Positions 23,276-35,385 of a stretch of 64,000 nt of DNA are shown piece after piece. Numbering within the stretch: position 1 is the stretch's first letter; each line of letters opens with the position of its first letter. The notes below the pieces were generated by a model that ran no database searches, was not told the origin of the DNA, and saw only the letters and a list, made by a program, of their open reading frames with translations. Origin of the DNA: Hymenopus coronatus (Eukaryota > Arthropoda > Insecta > Mantodea > Hymenopodidae); the NCBI GenBank assembly GCA_030762935.1, contig CM060884.1:71823196-71887195 (forward strand). Reading direction: 5' to 3'. The translations under genes were made by a program, and so were the position numbers.

Positions 23276-23282
23276 TCTGTTT

Positions 23283-24112
23283 TTTATTTTCTCTGTACGT
23301 ACAATGCACATAGTGTATAGAGAAGATATTGTAATGCACCTAAAAATTCGAAACCGAGATTTCACCGGAAATACATGTCAAAAGATCCAACAAAAAAAAA
23401 ACTATTTTAGAAAAATGTCCGTGTGTGCGTCTGTTCTCACCTTAACTCAAAAACGAAAAGAACGATAAAAACCAAACTTGGTATTTAGGTTTGGTATCTT
23501 CCAAGGATGCGACATAAAGATTTTCCAGAAAATTCCCCCACTCCACACTACCTTTATATGAAACATTTTTCGAAAATTGTTATTTTCTTAAAAATAACTC
23601 TAGCATTTTGGTTATAATATCGTATATTAATAGTATTTATCTGACAAATAAAATATACATCTTGAATTTTCTGGGAATAGCCTCTGAAGACTACTTTATT
23701 CTGGATAAATACGAAATTTTGCATGACTGCTAAACAGCAAGAGATGGACAAAAACTTACCATACAAAAAATGTAGAGCAGTAGAAACACATCATTTGCGT
23801 TATTCATTTTTTTCTGTGGAGTTGATCATTTTGAGATATTCCTTGTTTTTGATTTCAGCTTTAAAAGACTTACCTATGTTTTTCTCACACATGAATTTTT
23901 AACTCCTGTCCATTCAAAGGAACCTTAGTCACATAGCAACCAGCTTTTGAATATCACTTTAACCTATGGTACCCCTTTATTTAGCTTCTACTTACGTGGA
24001 AGCGAGTATTAAGACTATTTCGATTAGTATGAAGTAAATAGAAGTTAAGCGTTTTAACAATAATTTGTTGCAGAGATGTAGAGAAAGACATGTGAATGGA
24101 ACACGTAAGGAT
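23283..24112 (-). mobile_element. HpE copy 22, full length
   Basis: Hairpin at 23286-23326 and opposite terminus (GGAACACGTAAGG) at 24112. It contains a poly-A tract beside 23281. Confidence 0.88.
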
Positions 24113-24124
24113 TTTTTGTAATTA

Positions 24125-24966
24125 TTTTTACTTTCTGTACACGCACTATGTGTATAGAGAAGGTATTGCACTCCACCTAAAAATTCGATACCGAGATTTC
24201 ACCGGAAATATATGTTTTAGGGTCCCTTATATCCAAAAAAAGAAAGCATTTTCACAAAAAGGTACTTGTGTGTGTGTCACGATAACCCAAAAACGAAAGT
24301 CGATAAAAACCAAACTTTGTATTTAAGTTTAGTATCTTCCAGGAATGCGACACGAAGATTTTGAGAAAAATCCCCTGAACCCAAATTATCCTTTACATTT
24401 AACGTTTTTCGAAAATTTTGATTTTCTCAAAAATGGCTCTAACGATTTTGATTTAAAAATCATGAATTCTAGATATTTACCTAGCAAATAATATGTATAT
24501 CTTGAATTTTCTGGGAATAGCCCCTGCAGACTACTTTATTCTGGATGCATTTTACGAAATGTTGCATGACTGCTAAACCGTAAGAAATAGAGAAAAACTT
24601 ACCACACGAAAAATGTAGAGCACATTAAAACACACAATTAATATTATATAATTTTTTTGATGAGTTGGTCGTTTTTTTTAGATATTCCTTGTATTTGGTT
24701 TCAGCTTTGAAAACTTGCACTTTTCTCACACAGAAATTTGTCAGCTCGTGTCCACACAAACAAAGGAACTTGTCACCTAGTAACCATCCTTTGATTTCAC
24801 TTTAACCTATGATACTCCCATATTTCGCTTCTGCTTACAGGAAAGCAAGTAATAAGAATATTTCTGCTAATTTTATGACTAGCATAAAGTAAATAGAAGA
24901 ATAAGCTTATTAACAATAATTTGTTACACAGAAGTAGACAAAGTCATGTGAATGGAACGCATGATT
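24125..24966 (-). mobile_element. HpE copy 23, full length
   Basis: The hairpin is shortened (ACGCACTATGTGTATAGAG) and the opposite terminus is present as AACGCATGA. The interior is complete. Confidence 0.88.
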
Positions 24967-24969
24967 TTT

Positions 24970-25287
24970 TTCCCTAGATTTCATCGTTTTTTAAATATTC
25001 CTTGTTTATGGTTTCAGTTTTAAAAACTTATATTTTTCTGATTCAGGAATTTGTGAACTCTTGCCCATACAAACAAAGGAACTTCAGTCACATAGCAACC
25101 AGCTTTTGACTATCACTTTAATCTATGGTACTCCGTTATTTCGTTTCTACTTACAAGGAAGCAAGTAATAAGACTATTTCTGCTAATTTTATCTCAATTA
25201 GCATGAAGTAAATAGAACCATAGTTTTTTTTAACAATTTGTTGCTGAGATGTAGAGAAAGTCATGTGAATAGAACACTTCAGAGTTT
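24970..25287 (-). mobile_element. HpE fragment 24, TCTGATG half
   Basis: It runs from the ATATTCCTTGTTTATGG motif to AACACTTCAGA. It directly follows copy 23 in the same orientation. Confidence 0.8.
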
Positions 25288-25289
25288 TT

Positions 25290-25738
25290 AAATATAGAAT
25301 TCATTGTGTCATCTAACGATTGTTTAATACATAGGAACAGTAAGTAATATAAGTGTGAAATGTAAATGTATAGCATTTAACATGAAAATCACTTTTCCCT
25401 GCAGCAAAGCTGGGAGATTGAGAAAGCAAATAGCTGCTAATATCTGAGGATGTTTGCTCGGGAGCACGATCTTTTTCATCGGCAGTGAGTCTAATTGTCC
25501 AGCTAATTAGCTGTCTTCTCAGAAATGACTGCCTCATTTGCAGCTTTTTCATTTCATATTCAGCATTTGCAATGATTGCTCTGCCTTGTGCCAGCATTTA
25601 CATAATGGCTATTAGCAGCAAGAATATTCATTCTTGCAATGATTGGTTTCCTGTTTCTAAATGTATTTGTTTACTATTTATTTTTCAAACCCGTAACGTG
25701 CGTTACTTTCTGTGGCCTTTATTGCACTGTTTAAAAGG
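25290..25738. other. single-copy stretch with overlapping open frames
   Basis: Minus strand 25313-25597 reads 94 codons (QGRAIIANAEYEMKKLQMRQ then SFLRRQLISWTIRL). Plus strand 25485-25796 reads 103 codons. Neither matches a family I know. A 14-base palindrome GTAACGTGCGTTAC lies at 25693-25706. Confidence 0.3.
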
Positions 25739-25760
25739 TTTTTTTTTTTTTTTTTTTTTT
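25739..25760. repeat. poly-T run at an HpE insertion point
   Basis: 22 T residues immediately precede the hairpin end of HpE copy 25. Confidence 0.9.
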
Positions 25761-26605
25761 TACTTTCTCTATACGTACTATGTTCATAGTGCCTAGAGGA
25801 AGTATTTTATTCCATCCAAAAATTCAATACCCAGATGTCACCGGAAATACATATTTTTGGACCCCCTGATTCCAAAAAAGGCCGGTGTGTGTATGTGTGT
25901 GCTTATGTGGACAGCATAGCTCAAAAATGAAATGACTGTTAAATTCCAAACTTGGTATCTTTCAAGGATGCGACACGAAGATTATCAAGAAAATCCCGCC
26001 ACTCCAACTACCCTTTACATGGAACGTTTTTCGAAAATTTTGATTTTATATAAAATGGCTGTAACGAATTTGATTAAATTATCGTATATTAAAGATATTT
26101 ACCTGACAAATAAAATGTATATCTTAAATTTTCTGGGAATAGCTTCTAAAGACCTGTTTGTTCAGGATGAATTTTGCTTAATTTGGAATAACTAGTAAAC
26201 TGTAAGAAATAAAACTTAAAACTTAAAAATCAATAAATTTAGATCTCAGTAAAATACACAAGTTATGTCATATACAATTTTTTCGTGGAACTTGCGTTTT
26301 CGAGGTATTCCTTATTGTTGGTTTCAATTGTGAAGTACTTACACTTTTCTCAGACGGAAGTGTCCGTTTTTCTTTTGTTCTACTCAAGCAAAGAATCGAT
26401 TTGCAATGACCATCGCATAACAGCTTTTAAAACGTTTGACTATCACTTTAGCCTAGTGCATTCCCTTAGTGCGATTCTATTTATAAGGAACTAAGTAATA
26501 CACTTCTACTAAAGTTTATCTCGATTAGCATGGTGTTGAAAGAAAAATTATCTTTCGTATGAAGTTTGTAGAGTAGCTAGAAAAGTCATGTGAGTGTAAA
26601 ACATT
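25761..26605 (-). mobile_element. HpE copy 25, subfamily 2 terminus
   Basis: Standard hairpin half. The other half carries the subfamily 2 version: TTTAGCCTAGTGCATTCCCT, then GTCATGTGAGTGTAAAAC instead of GTCATGTGAATGGAACAC. Confidence 0.85.
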
Positions 26606-26610
26606 TACTT

Positions 26611-27769
26611 TTTTACTTTCTTTACACATACTGAGTACACAAGATAGCCGCTTTTTCAACATCCGATAAGATATAAATAAAAGAAAAATTCATAGAAAGC
26701 AATTATTTTATTACTAAAAGTTTGTACTCTTATGGCTACTTTTCAACATAATCACCGAAAACATTAAGACATTTATCGTACCTGTGCACAAGCTTCGCAA
26801 TACCTGCTTCAAAAAATGTTGCCGCCAATGATTTCAAATGAGCATTGAACGTTGTTTTGAAGATCTTCGTTTGTTTGAAAGTGCTGCTACGCTCCTAGCC
26901 ACGTCTTCAGTTCAGGGAAAAGGTGAAAGTCGTTGGATGCCAGGTCAGGACTGTAAGGCGGATGATCGAAAATGTCTCATTGAAATTGTTCAAGGAGCCG
27001 ATGGGTTGTGCCAGCTGTGTGGGGACGAGCGTTGTCATGGATCAACACAATTCCTGAAGCCAGTATTCCTCTCGTTTGTTTTGAATGACTCTCAGCAAAC
27101 GTCGTAGTTTCACAATAAACAACATTGCATTGATAGTGGTGCATTATTGGCGGCAATCATTTTTGAAGCGGGCCTCGTAGAAGGTATTGTATTGCACCCA
27201 AAAATTCCGATACCGAGAGTTCACCGGATATATATATATATATATATATTTTGAGACCCCTGAATCCAAAAAAAAAAGTATTTTTAGAAAAATGTTCATG
27301 TGTTTCTGTATGTGCCTGTCGGCAGCATAGCTCAAAAACGAAAAGTCGGTAAAATACCAAACTTGGTATTTAAATTTAGTATCTCCCAGTGTTCCGACAG
27401 GAAGATTTTCAAGAAAATCCCTCCACTCCAAGCTACACTTCACATGGAATAAATTTCTAAAGTTTTGTATTTCTTAAAAATGTCTAACAATTTTGATTAA
27501 AATATCGTATATTACAGATATATATTTTTATGGCAAATAAAGTAAGTCCGAGCCCTGTTTATTGTTGATACATTTTGTGGAATTTTTCCATAACAGTAAA
27601 CCGTAAGAAATGAACAAAATCTTACCACATAAGACAGGTAGAGTACGTTAAAACACACTATTTGTGCTATTTTTTTCTCGATTGGCATGAAGTAAATAGA
27701 AAAATAAGCTTTTTAACAATAATTTCTTGAAGAGATGTGGAGAAAGTCATGTGAATGGAACACATCAGA
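26611..27769 (-). mobile_element. HpE copy 26, split in its hairpin by mariner C
   Basis: The left piece is only TTTACTTTCTTTACACATAC to the central TA of the hairpin. After mariner C the copy resumes at GAAGGTATTGTATTGCACCC and continues to AACACATCAGA (27769). About 18 bases of hairpin are missing. A (TA)n run lies at 27229-27250. Confidence 0.8.
26638..27177 (-). mobile_element. foldback mariner C, right arm deleted
   Basis: TA flanks are at 26636-26637 and 27178-27179. The left arm (26638-26869) is the inverted transposase 3' end. The middle (to about 27115) is the inverted catalytic region. The right arm is reduced to a short forward piece (GGCGGCAATCATTTTTGAAG) and the tip CCTCG. Same architecture as mariner A, opposite orientation. 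Confidence 0.8.
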
Positions 27770-28222
27770 TTTTTAGATAAGGTATTGCGTGATATTTGAC
27801 AAGCTAAGTTATTCCTAAAACAGTCTGGAATAATCTTGTTTATGATATTGCTTACATTTGTGTATATTTTAACAAGGAAGTTAAAACAAGCTTGAGAGAA
27901 ATATCCCTCTTAAGGAAGTCTCATCCAATTACTCCATTTCTCTTAGAGTGAGCAGCGCCTTACTTCAGGAGTAAGGTAGAGATGTGGTTAGCCACGGCTC
28001 CTGCGCCCGGATATCCTCCACAAGCATGTCTAATAAGCTCGCCCTAAATCGCTATATTAACCTTCGCTGGTAAGCAAATGCTTCTGTTCTCTTCCCTTTA
28101 ATTAACAATAGCTATAGCGGCTAAATGAAGCCAAAGGTGATGACGTCATCAAGAAGCATTTTGTTCTGCTTCTAGGGTTAACCTTATTGCTGTGGTTATC
28201 AACGGGCTAAGTGCAGATGTTT
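27770..28222. other. single-copy stretch containing a perfect CRE palindrome
   Basis: No TE match or coding frame. TGATGACGTCATCA at 28138-28151 is a perfect 14-base palindrome containing the CREB/ATF site TGACGTCA. Confidence 0.4.
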
Positions 28223-28400
28223 TTATTTTCTCTAACACGTACTTACAATGTACATAGTAGGAGGTATTGTATTTCACACAAAAATTCTATATCAAGATTT
28301 AACCGGAAATATGCTTTGAGTATCCCCGAATCAAAAACAAAACAAAAGCATCATTTTCTCGACCACGTGTGTACAACATACATTGTAGGTAGAGAAGGTA
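28223..28400 (-). mobile_element. HpE hairpin-end fragment 27, two diverged units
   Basis: A hairpin end followed by a variant repeat of the same end (TTTTCTCGACCACGTGTGTA..CATTGTAGGTAGAG). The same variant is at 33372-33490. It is overrun on the right by the minisatellite. Confidence 0.65.
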
Positions 28401-28905
28401 TCTATGTAGGTATGTATGTAATGTATGTATGTAATGTATGTAATGAATGTATGTAATGTAATGTACGTATGTAATGTATATATGGTATGTAATGTATGTA
28501 TGGTATGTAATGTATGTATGTATGTGATGTATGTAATGTATGTATGTAATGTATGTATGTAATGTATGTATGTAATGTATGTATGTAATGTATGTATGTA
28601 ATGTATGTATGTAATGTATGTATGTAATGAATGTATGTAATGAATGTAAGCATGTAATGTATGCATGTATGTAATGTATGTAATGTAATGTATGTATGTA
28701 ATGTATGTAATGTATGTATGTAATGTATGTATGTATGTAATAAATGTATGTAATGAATGCATGTAATGAATGCATGTATGTAATTTATGAATGTATGTAA
28801 TTTATGTAATGAATGTATGTAATTTATGTAATGAATGTATGTAATTTATGTAATGAATGTATGTAATGTATGTATGTAATGCATGTATGTAATGTATTTA
28901 TTCTC
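28395..28905. repeat. ATGT-rich minisatellite
   Basis: Short units of the type ATGTATGTA and ATGTATGTAATG repeat for about 510 bases. Long open frames on the minus strand rich in His, Tyr, Ile and Thr (ITYIHYIHTLHT) are translation of the repeat, not a protein. Confidence 0.95.
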
Positions 28906-29020
28906 TGCAATTGGGTACTGCCCGGTGGCAGAGTTAAATGTACAAAATTCACTTACAATAATAATCTTATAATTAATAATAGCAATACAACTAAAATTAT
29001 ACATGTACCTGTTTGTTTCT
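28906..29020. other. short single-copy spacer
   Basis: No motif seen. It ends in a T-rich stretch used as an HpE insertion site. Confidence 0.4.
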
Positions 29021-29868
29021 TACTTTCTCTATACGCACTATGTAAATAGAGTATCGAGAAGGTATTGTAATGCACCCAAAAATTCAATACTGAGATTTCA
29101 CCAGAAATACATGTTTTATACCCTCTGAATACAAAAAGAAAAAAAAATAGCCTTTTTAGAAAAATGTCCGTGCGGGTGTCTGTCTGTGTGTATCTGTGTG
29201 TATGTGTGTGTCTATGGGCAGCATAGCTCAAAAATGAAAAGACCGTTAAATACCAAACTTGGCATTTAAGTTCAGTATATTCGAAGGATGCGACACTCAG
29301 GTTTTCAAGAAAATCCCCCACCCCCAACTACTCTTTGCATAGAACTTTTTTCGAAAATGTTGATTTTCTTAAATAGCTAACGATTTTGATTAAAATATCG
29401 CATGTTGAAGATATTTACCTGACAAATACAACGTATATCTTGAATTTTCTGGGAAGAGCCTCTGAAGACTACTTTATTCTGGATCAATTTTACGGAATTT
29501 TGCATAACTGGCAAACCGTAAGAGATAGACAAAAAATTACTGCACAAAAATTGTAAAGCACTAAAAACACACAATTTATGTTATATACATTTTTTTGGTG
29601 GAGTTGATTGTTTTTTAGATATGCCTTGTTTTTGCTTCAGCCTTGAAAACCTTTTAATTTTCTCATACAGGAATTTAACTCGTCCCTTTTGACCATCACT
29701 TTAACCTATGGTACTCCCTTATTTCGCTTCTACTTACAAGGAAGCAAGTAATAAGACTATTTCTGCTATTTTTTTCTCGATGAGCGTGAAGTAAATAGAA
29801 GCACAAGCTTTTTAACAATAATTTGTTGTAGAGATGTAGAGAAAGTCTTGTGAACGGAACACATCGGA
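29021..29868 (-). mobile_element. HpE copy 28, full length
   Basis: Hairpin TACTTTCTCTATACGCACTA at the left and GAACACATCGGA at the right. The interior is collinear with the model. Confidence 0.9.
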
Positions 29869-29879
29869 TTTTTTTAATA

Positions 29880-32800
29880 CCTAACCACGTATTATTCAGT
29901 ACAGCAATACTTAAGTAAATTAGCAGCATGTTTATAAACAGTTAACTATGAAGCCTCAATATTCATAGTTATAGAACAGTTTTTGTGATCCTTAATTACG
30001 TCACAATATTTACTCAAATTAACTAACATTTACTTTCTTTAAATTGTCCCTAAACTTCTTTAAGGTCAGAGGGCAGCCCTGAAAGGCAATTCACTCTATT
30101 CTTCAATGGTCCTATTAGCAAAAGAAAATTTTTCTACGTCGGCTCTGTACCTTCTACCCTTAAATTTATACAAATGATCGTTTCGTCCTTAGTATGCCGA
30201 TTTTTCTAACATCGTTCTAACGTCTACCCATGCATTTAAACCAGTATAAGATTTAAATAGTGCGACTAACCTATGTGTTTTACGCCTAACTTTTAGCGGC
30301 TCCCATTTATTCTCTTCGCCTTTCGTAATCCCAAAATCTTCAGCTCTCTTTATGAATTTAACCTCCCGTCTCTTTATCAGCTTGATTAGCCCTGTATGGT
30401 CCCAGCATGCTACTCCTATTCCATAACTGGCCGCACTAAGGTCCCAGCATGCTACTCCTATTCCATAATTGGCCGCACTAAGGTCCCAGCATGCTACTCC
30501 TATTCCATAATTGGCCGCACTAAGGTCCCAGCATGCTACTCCATATTCCATAACTGACCGCACTAAGGTCCCAGCATGCTACTCCATGGTCCCAGCATGC
30601 TACTCCTATTCCATAATTGGCCGCACTAAGGTCCCAGCATGCTACTCCATATTCCATAACTGGCCGCACTAAGGTCCCAGAATGCTACTCCATGGTCCCA
30701 GCATGCTACTCCTATTCCATAATTGGCCGCACTAAGGTCCCAGAATGCTACTCCATGGTCCCAGCATGCTACTCCTATTCCATAATTGGCCGCACTAAGG
30801 TCCCAGCATGCTACTCCATGGTCCCAGCATGCTACTCCTATTCCATAATTGGCCGCACTAAGGTCCCAGCATGCTACTCCATATTCCATAACTGGCCGCA
30901 CTAAGGTCCCAGAATGCTACTCCATGGTCCCAGCATGCTACTCCTATTCCATAATTGGCCGCACTAAGGTCCCAGCATGCTACTCCATATTCCATACCTG
31001 GCCGCACTAAGGTCCCAGCATGCTACTCCATATTCCATAACTGGCAGCACTAAGGTCCCAGCATGCTACTCCTATTCCATAATTGGCCGCACTAAGGTCC
31101 CAGCATGCTACTCCATATTCCATAACTGGCCGCACTAAGGTCCCAGCATGCTACTCCATATTCCATAACTGGCCGCACTAAGGTCCCAGCATGCTACTCC
31201 ATATTCCATAACTGGCCGCACTAAGGTCCCAGCATGCTACTCCATATTCCATAACTGGCCGCACTAAGGTCCCAGCATGCTACTCCATATTCCATAACTG
31301 ACCGCACTAAGGTCCCAGCATGCTACTCCATGGTCCCAGCATGCTACTCCTATTCCATAACTGGCCGCACTAAGGTCCCAGCATGCTACTCCATATTCCA
31401 TAACTAGCCGTACTAAGGTCCCAGCATGCTACTCCATATTCCATAACTGGCCGCACTAAGGTCCCAGCATGCTACTCCATATTCCATAACTGGCCGCACT
31501 AAGGTCCCAGCATGCAACTCCATATTCCATAACTGGCCGCACTAAGGTCCCAGCATGCTACTCCATATTCCATAACTGGCCGCACTAAGGTCCCAGCATG
31601 CAACTCCATATTCCATAACTGGCCGCACTAAGGTCCCAGCTTGCTACTCCATATTCCATAACTGGCCGTACTAAGGTTCCAGCATGCTACTCCATATTCC
31701 ATAACTGGCCGTACTAAGGTCCCAGCATGCAACTCCATATTCCATAACTGGCCGCACTATGGTCCCAGCATGCTACTCCATATTCCATAACTGGCCGCAC
31801 TAAGGTCCCAGCATGCTGCTCCATATTCCATAACTGGCCGCACTAAGGTCCCAGCTAGCTACTCCATATTCCATAACTGGCCGCACTATGGTCCCAGCAT
31901 GCTACTCCATATTCCATAACTGGCCGCACTAAGGTCCCAGCTAGCTACTCCATATTCCATAACTGGCCGCACTAAGGTCCCAGCTAGCTACTCCATATTC
32001 CATAACTGGCCGCACTAAGGTCCCAGCATGCTACTCCATATTCCATAACTGGCCGCACTAAGGTCCCAGCATGCTACTCCATATTCCATAACTGGCCACA
32101 CTATGGTCCCAGCATGCTACTCCATATTCCATAACTGGCCGCACTAAGGTCCCAGCATGCTACTCCATATTCCATAACTGGCCGCACTAAGGTCCCAGCA
32201 TGCTACTCCATATTCCATAACTGGCCGCACTATGGTCCCAGCATGCTACTCCATATTCCATAACTGGCCGCACTAAGGTCCCAGCATGCTACTCCATATT
32301 CCATAACTGGCCGCACTAAGGTCCCAGCTAGCTACTCCATATTCCATAACTGGCCGCACTAAGGTCCCAGCATGCTACTCCATATTCCATAACTGGCCGC
32401 ACTAAGGTCCCAGCATGCTACTCCATATTCCATAACTGGCCGCACTAAGGTCCCAGCTAGCTACTCCATATTCCATAACTGGCCGCACTATGGTCCCAGC
32501 ATGCTACTCCATATTCCATAACTGGCCGCACTAAGGTCCCAGCATGCTACTCCATATTCCATAACTGGCCGCACTAAGGTCCCAGCATGCTACTCCATAT
32601 TCCATAACTGACCGCACTAAGGTCCCAGCATGCTACTCCATGGTCCCAGCATGCTACTCCTATTCCATAACTGGCCGCACTAAGGTCCCAGCATGCTACT
32701 CCATATTCCATAACTGGCCGTACTAAGGTCCCAGCATGCTACTCCATATTCCATAACTGGCCGCACTAAGGTCCCAGCATGCTACTCCATATTCCATAAC

Positions 32801-33371
32801 TGGCCGCACTAAGGTCCCAGCATGCAACTCCATATTCCATAACTGGCCGCACTAAGGTCCCAGCATGCTACTCCATATTCCATAACTGGCCGTACTAAGG
32901 TCCCAGCATGCAACTCCATATTCCATAACTGGCCGCACTAAGGTCCCAGCTTGCTACTCCATATTCCATAACTGGCCGTACTAAGGTTCCAGCATGCTAC
33001 TCCATATTCCATAACTGGCCGTACTAAGGTCCCAGCATGCAACTCCATATTCCATAACTGGCCGCACTAAGGTCCCAGCATGCTACTCCATATTCCATAA
33101 CTGGCCGCACTAAGGTCCCAGCATGCAACTCCATATTCCATAACTGGCCGTACTAAGGTCCCAGCATGCTACTCCATATTCCATAACTGGCAGCACTAAG
33201 GTCCCAGCTTGCTACTCCATATTCCATAACTGGCCGCACTAAGGTCCCAGCATGCTACTCCATATTCCATAACTGGCCGCACTAAGGACTTGCAGACAAT
33301 TTCCCTGCACTTTGCGCTCCCCTTCTTCAGTGTTCTCATTACGAACTGCAATGTCTTCCACACTTTCCTAG
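29880..33371 (-). pseudogene. LINE reverse-transcriptase C-terminal region, split by a satellite
   Basis: On the minus strand the right flank (33371 to about 33270) encodes LKKGSAKCREIVCKSLVRPV followed by MEYGVACWD. The left flank (about 30400 to 30060) encodes GLIKLIKRREVKFIKRA, EENKWEPLKVRRKTHRLVAL, RNDHLYKFKGRRYRADVEKF and SFANRTIEEW. These are consecutive segments of the region after the polymerase core in many arthropod non-LTR elements. The join between them is occupied by the 43-bp array. Stops (one before GRNDH, one after TIEE) and frameshifts mark decay. 29880-30060 is probably 3' untranslated sequence. No catalytic core or endonuclease is present. Confidence 0.8.
30410..33290. repeat. 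43-bp satellite array, roughly 67 units
   Basis: The main unit reads CCGCACTAAGGTCCCAGCAT then GCTACTCCATATTCCATAAC then TGG. A 42-bp variant has CTCCTATTCC, and some units carry an extra CATGGTCCCAGCATGCTACT insertion. Each unit contains the palindrome AGCATGCT. On the minus strand the unit encodes pieces of MEYGVACWD, the LINE peptide at its edge, so the array arose from that coding sequence. Units of 42 bases keep the frame open on the left side; 43-base units shift it. A longer period of 1310 bp is visible (landmark at 31301 repeated at 32611). Confidence 0.95.
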
Positions 33372-33478
33372 AGTCTTCCAAACAGAAATTTTATACCGAG
33401 ATTTAACCTGAAATATATTTTGAGTACCCGTGAATAAAAAAAAAAGATGTATTTTCTCGACCACTTACGTACAATATT
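33372..33478 (-). mobile_element. HpE terminal variant fragment 29
   Basis: Matches the diverged end at 28290-28400 (TTTTGAGTACCCG.., TTTTCTCGACCACTTACGTA). It adjoins the LINE 5' side. Confidence 0.6.
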
Positions 33479-33897
33479 CATTGTAGATAGCAAGGTATTG
33501 TATTTCAACCAAAAATTAGATATCGAGGTTTCACCGGAAATATAAGTTTTGGGGTGCTCTGAATCCGAAAAAAGCATTTTTAGAAAAATGTCCGTGTGTG
33601 TATATGTATGTTTGTGTATGTAGACACCATAGTTCAAAAACGAAAAGTCGGTTAAATGCCAAACTTGGTATTTAATCTGTGCATCTTTCAAAAATGCGAT
33701 ACGAAGATTTTCAATAAAACCCTCCACACCAATTACCCTTTACATGGAACACTTTTCGAAAATTTTGATTTTCTCAAAAATTTCTTTAACGATTTTGATA
33801 TCAATACCATATATTAAAAGACAAACAAAATGCATATCTTTATTTTTTTTTGGGATTAGCCTCTGAAGACCTCTTCATTCTGGATGACTTTTTTATA
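33479..33897 (-). mobile_element. HpE copy 30, hairpin half
   Basis: Runs from AAGGTATTGTATTTCAACC to the CTGGATGAC motif. It forms one arm of an inverted pair with the next entry. Confidence 0.8.
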
Positions 33898-34292
33898 GCC
33901 TTACGGTTTACTTGTTATGCAAAATTCAGCCAAATCCATCCAGCATAAACAGGTCTTTATAAGCTATTCCCAAAACATTCAAGATGTGCATTTTATTTGT
34001 GATGGGAATAACTTTAATATGTGGTATTTTAATCAAAATCTACAGTCATTTTTAAGAAAAAGAATTTTTTTGAATTTTTTCCATGTAGAGGGTATTTAGG
34101 GGTGGGGGATTTTGATCTAAAAGAAGAAGTTTGGAAGATGACCAACTCAAATACCTAGTTTAGTATTTAACGGTATTTTTGTGTTATGTTGCCCACAGAC
34201 ACACAAACGGGGAGCCTTTTCCAAAAATGCTTTTTGTGTATTCAGGGAGACCTAAAACATAAATTTCCTGTGAAAACTCAGTGTCGAAGTGC
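33898..34292 (+). mobile_element. HpE copy 31, inverted partner
   Basis: Starts at TTACGGTTTACTTGTTATGC and runs toward the hairpin end, which is missing. With copy 30 it makes an imperfect head-to-head palindrome of about 400-bp arms. Confidence 0.8.
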
Positions 34293-34643
34293 GACTCAAA
34301 TATTTTCTGGAAAATCATGTGATCGTATAATCAGAATTTTCCCTTTGTAGCAGTTGTATATATTTCACGGTATTCGTTCCCATTTTACACAACCCTCTTT
34401 GGATCAAGCTGCCTAAAGGCGTGCTTTCCTACAATCTGAAAACTGAACTTAATATTTTTTAGCTCGGATCACGTGATCACAAACTTTGCCTTTGTTTATT
34501 ATGGAAGTGTTATCTTACGGCCGAGAACTTAACGAAACTGAACTGAACTGACAACTAAATCTCTCCTTTCTTGTTTGTTACTAGAAATTTTAAGTTTTCC
34601 ACTAGAATTTTAGGCGAGGAAAATTATGGTGAAAGTAGTTTTT

Positions 34644-35385
34644 TACTTTCTCTATACTATTATACACATAGTGTATAGAGAAAGAATTGCATTCCACCCA
34701 TAAATTTGATACCAAGATTTCACCAGAAATACATGTTTTAGGACCCCCTAAATCCAAAAAAAAGCATTTTCAGAAGTGGTCCGTGTGTCTGTGGACAGTA
34801 TAGTTCAAAAACGAAAAGACCGTTAAATACTAAACTTGGTATTTAGGTTTGGTATTTTCCAAGGATGTGAAACGAAGATTTTCAAGAAAATCGCCTCCAC
34901 CCCCAAATACCGTTTACATGGAAAATGTTTGAAAATTTTGATTAAAATCCCGTATATTAAAGATATTTACATACGAAATAAACTGTATATATTGCATTTT
35001 CTGGGAATAGCCTCTGAAGATCCCTTTATTCTGAATGAATTTTGTTAAATTTTGCTTAACTGCTAAACTGTAAGAGATAGACCAAAACTCACTACACATA
35101 AAATGTAGATCTGACCAAAACACACAATTCATGTCCTTTACATTTTTGTTGTGGAGGTAACCGTTTCCGAGATATTCCTTGTTTTTGTTTTCAGTTGTAA
35201 GTACTTATACTTTTCTGGGACAGAAAGTGGCCGTTATTCTTTTGATCTACTCCTAGACAAGCAAAGAAGAGATTTGCAATGACAATCCAATATCTAATTA
35301 TTATAATGATTATATCATTAGAACTTCTTATGTGAGAAGTTTGTAGAAGAGCTAGAGAAAGTCATGTGAGTGTAACACATCAGAT
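34644..35385 (-). mobile_element. HpE copy 32, nested in the Harbinger-like element
   Basis: The hairpin end at 34644 follows a T run. The subfamily 2 terminus (GTCATGTGAGTGTAACACAT) ends at 35385 beside TTGTCAGTTCAG of the host element. There is an internal deletion after the ACATGG motif. Confidence 0.85.

Noticed and set aside
28299..28775. Open frames of 83-158 codons rich in His/Tyr/Thr/Ile on the minus strand
   Set aside because: Direct translation of the ATGT-type minisatellite; all three minus frames are open for the same reason.
30617..30904. Plus-strand 95-codon repetitive frame in the 43-bp array
   Set aside because: Antisense of the LINE-derived repeat; the coding sense is the minus strand.
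30410..33290. CRISPR-like regular repeat array
   Set aside because: Units are head to tail without unique spacers, and the setting is eukaryotic.
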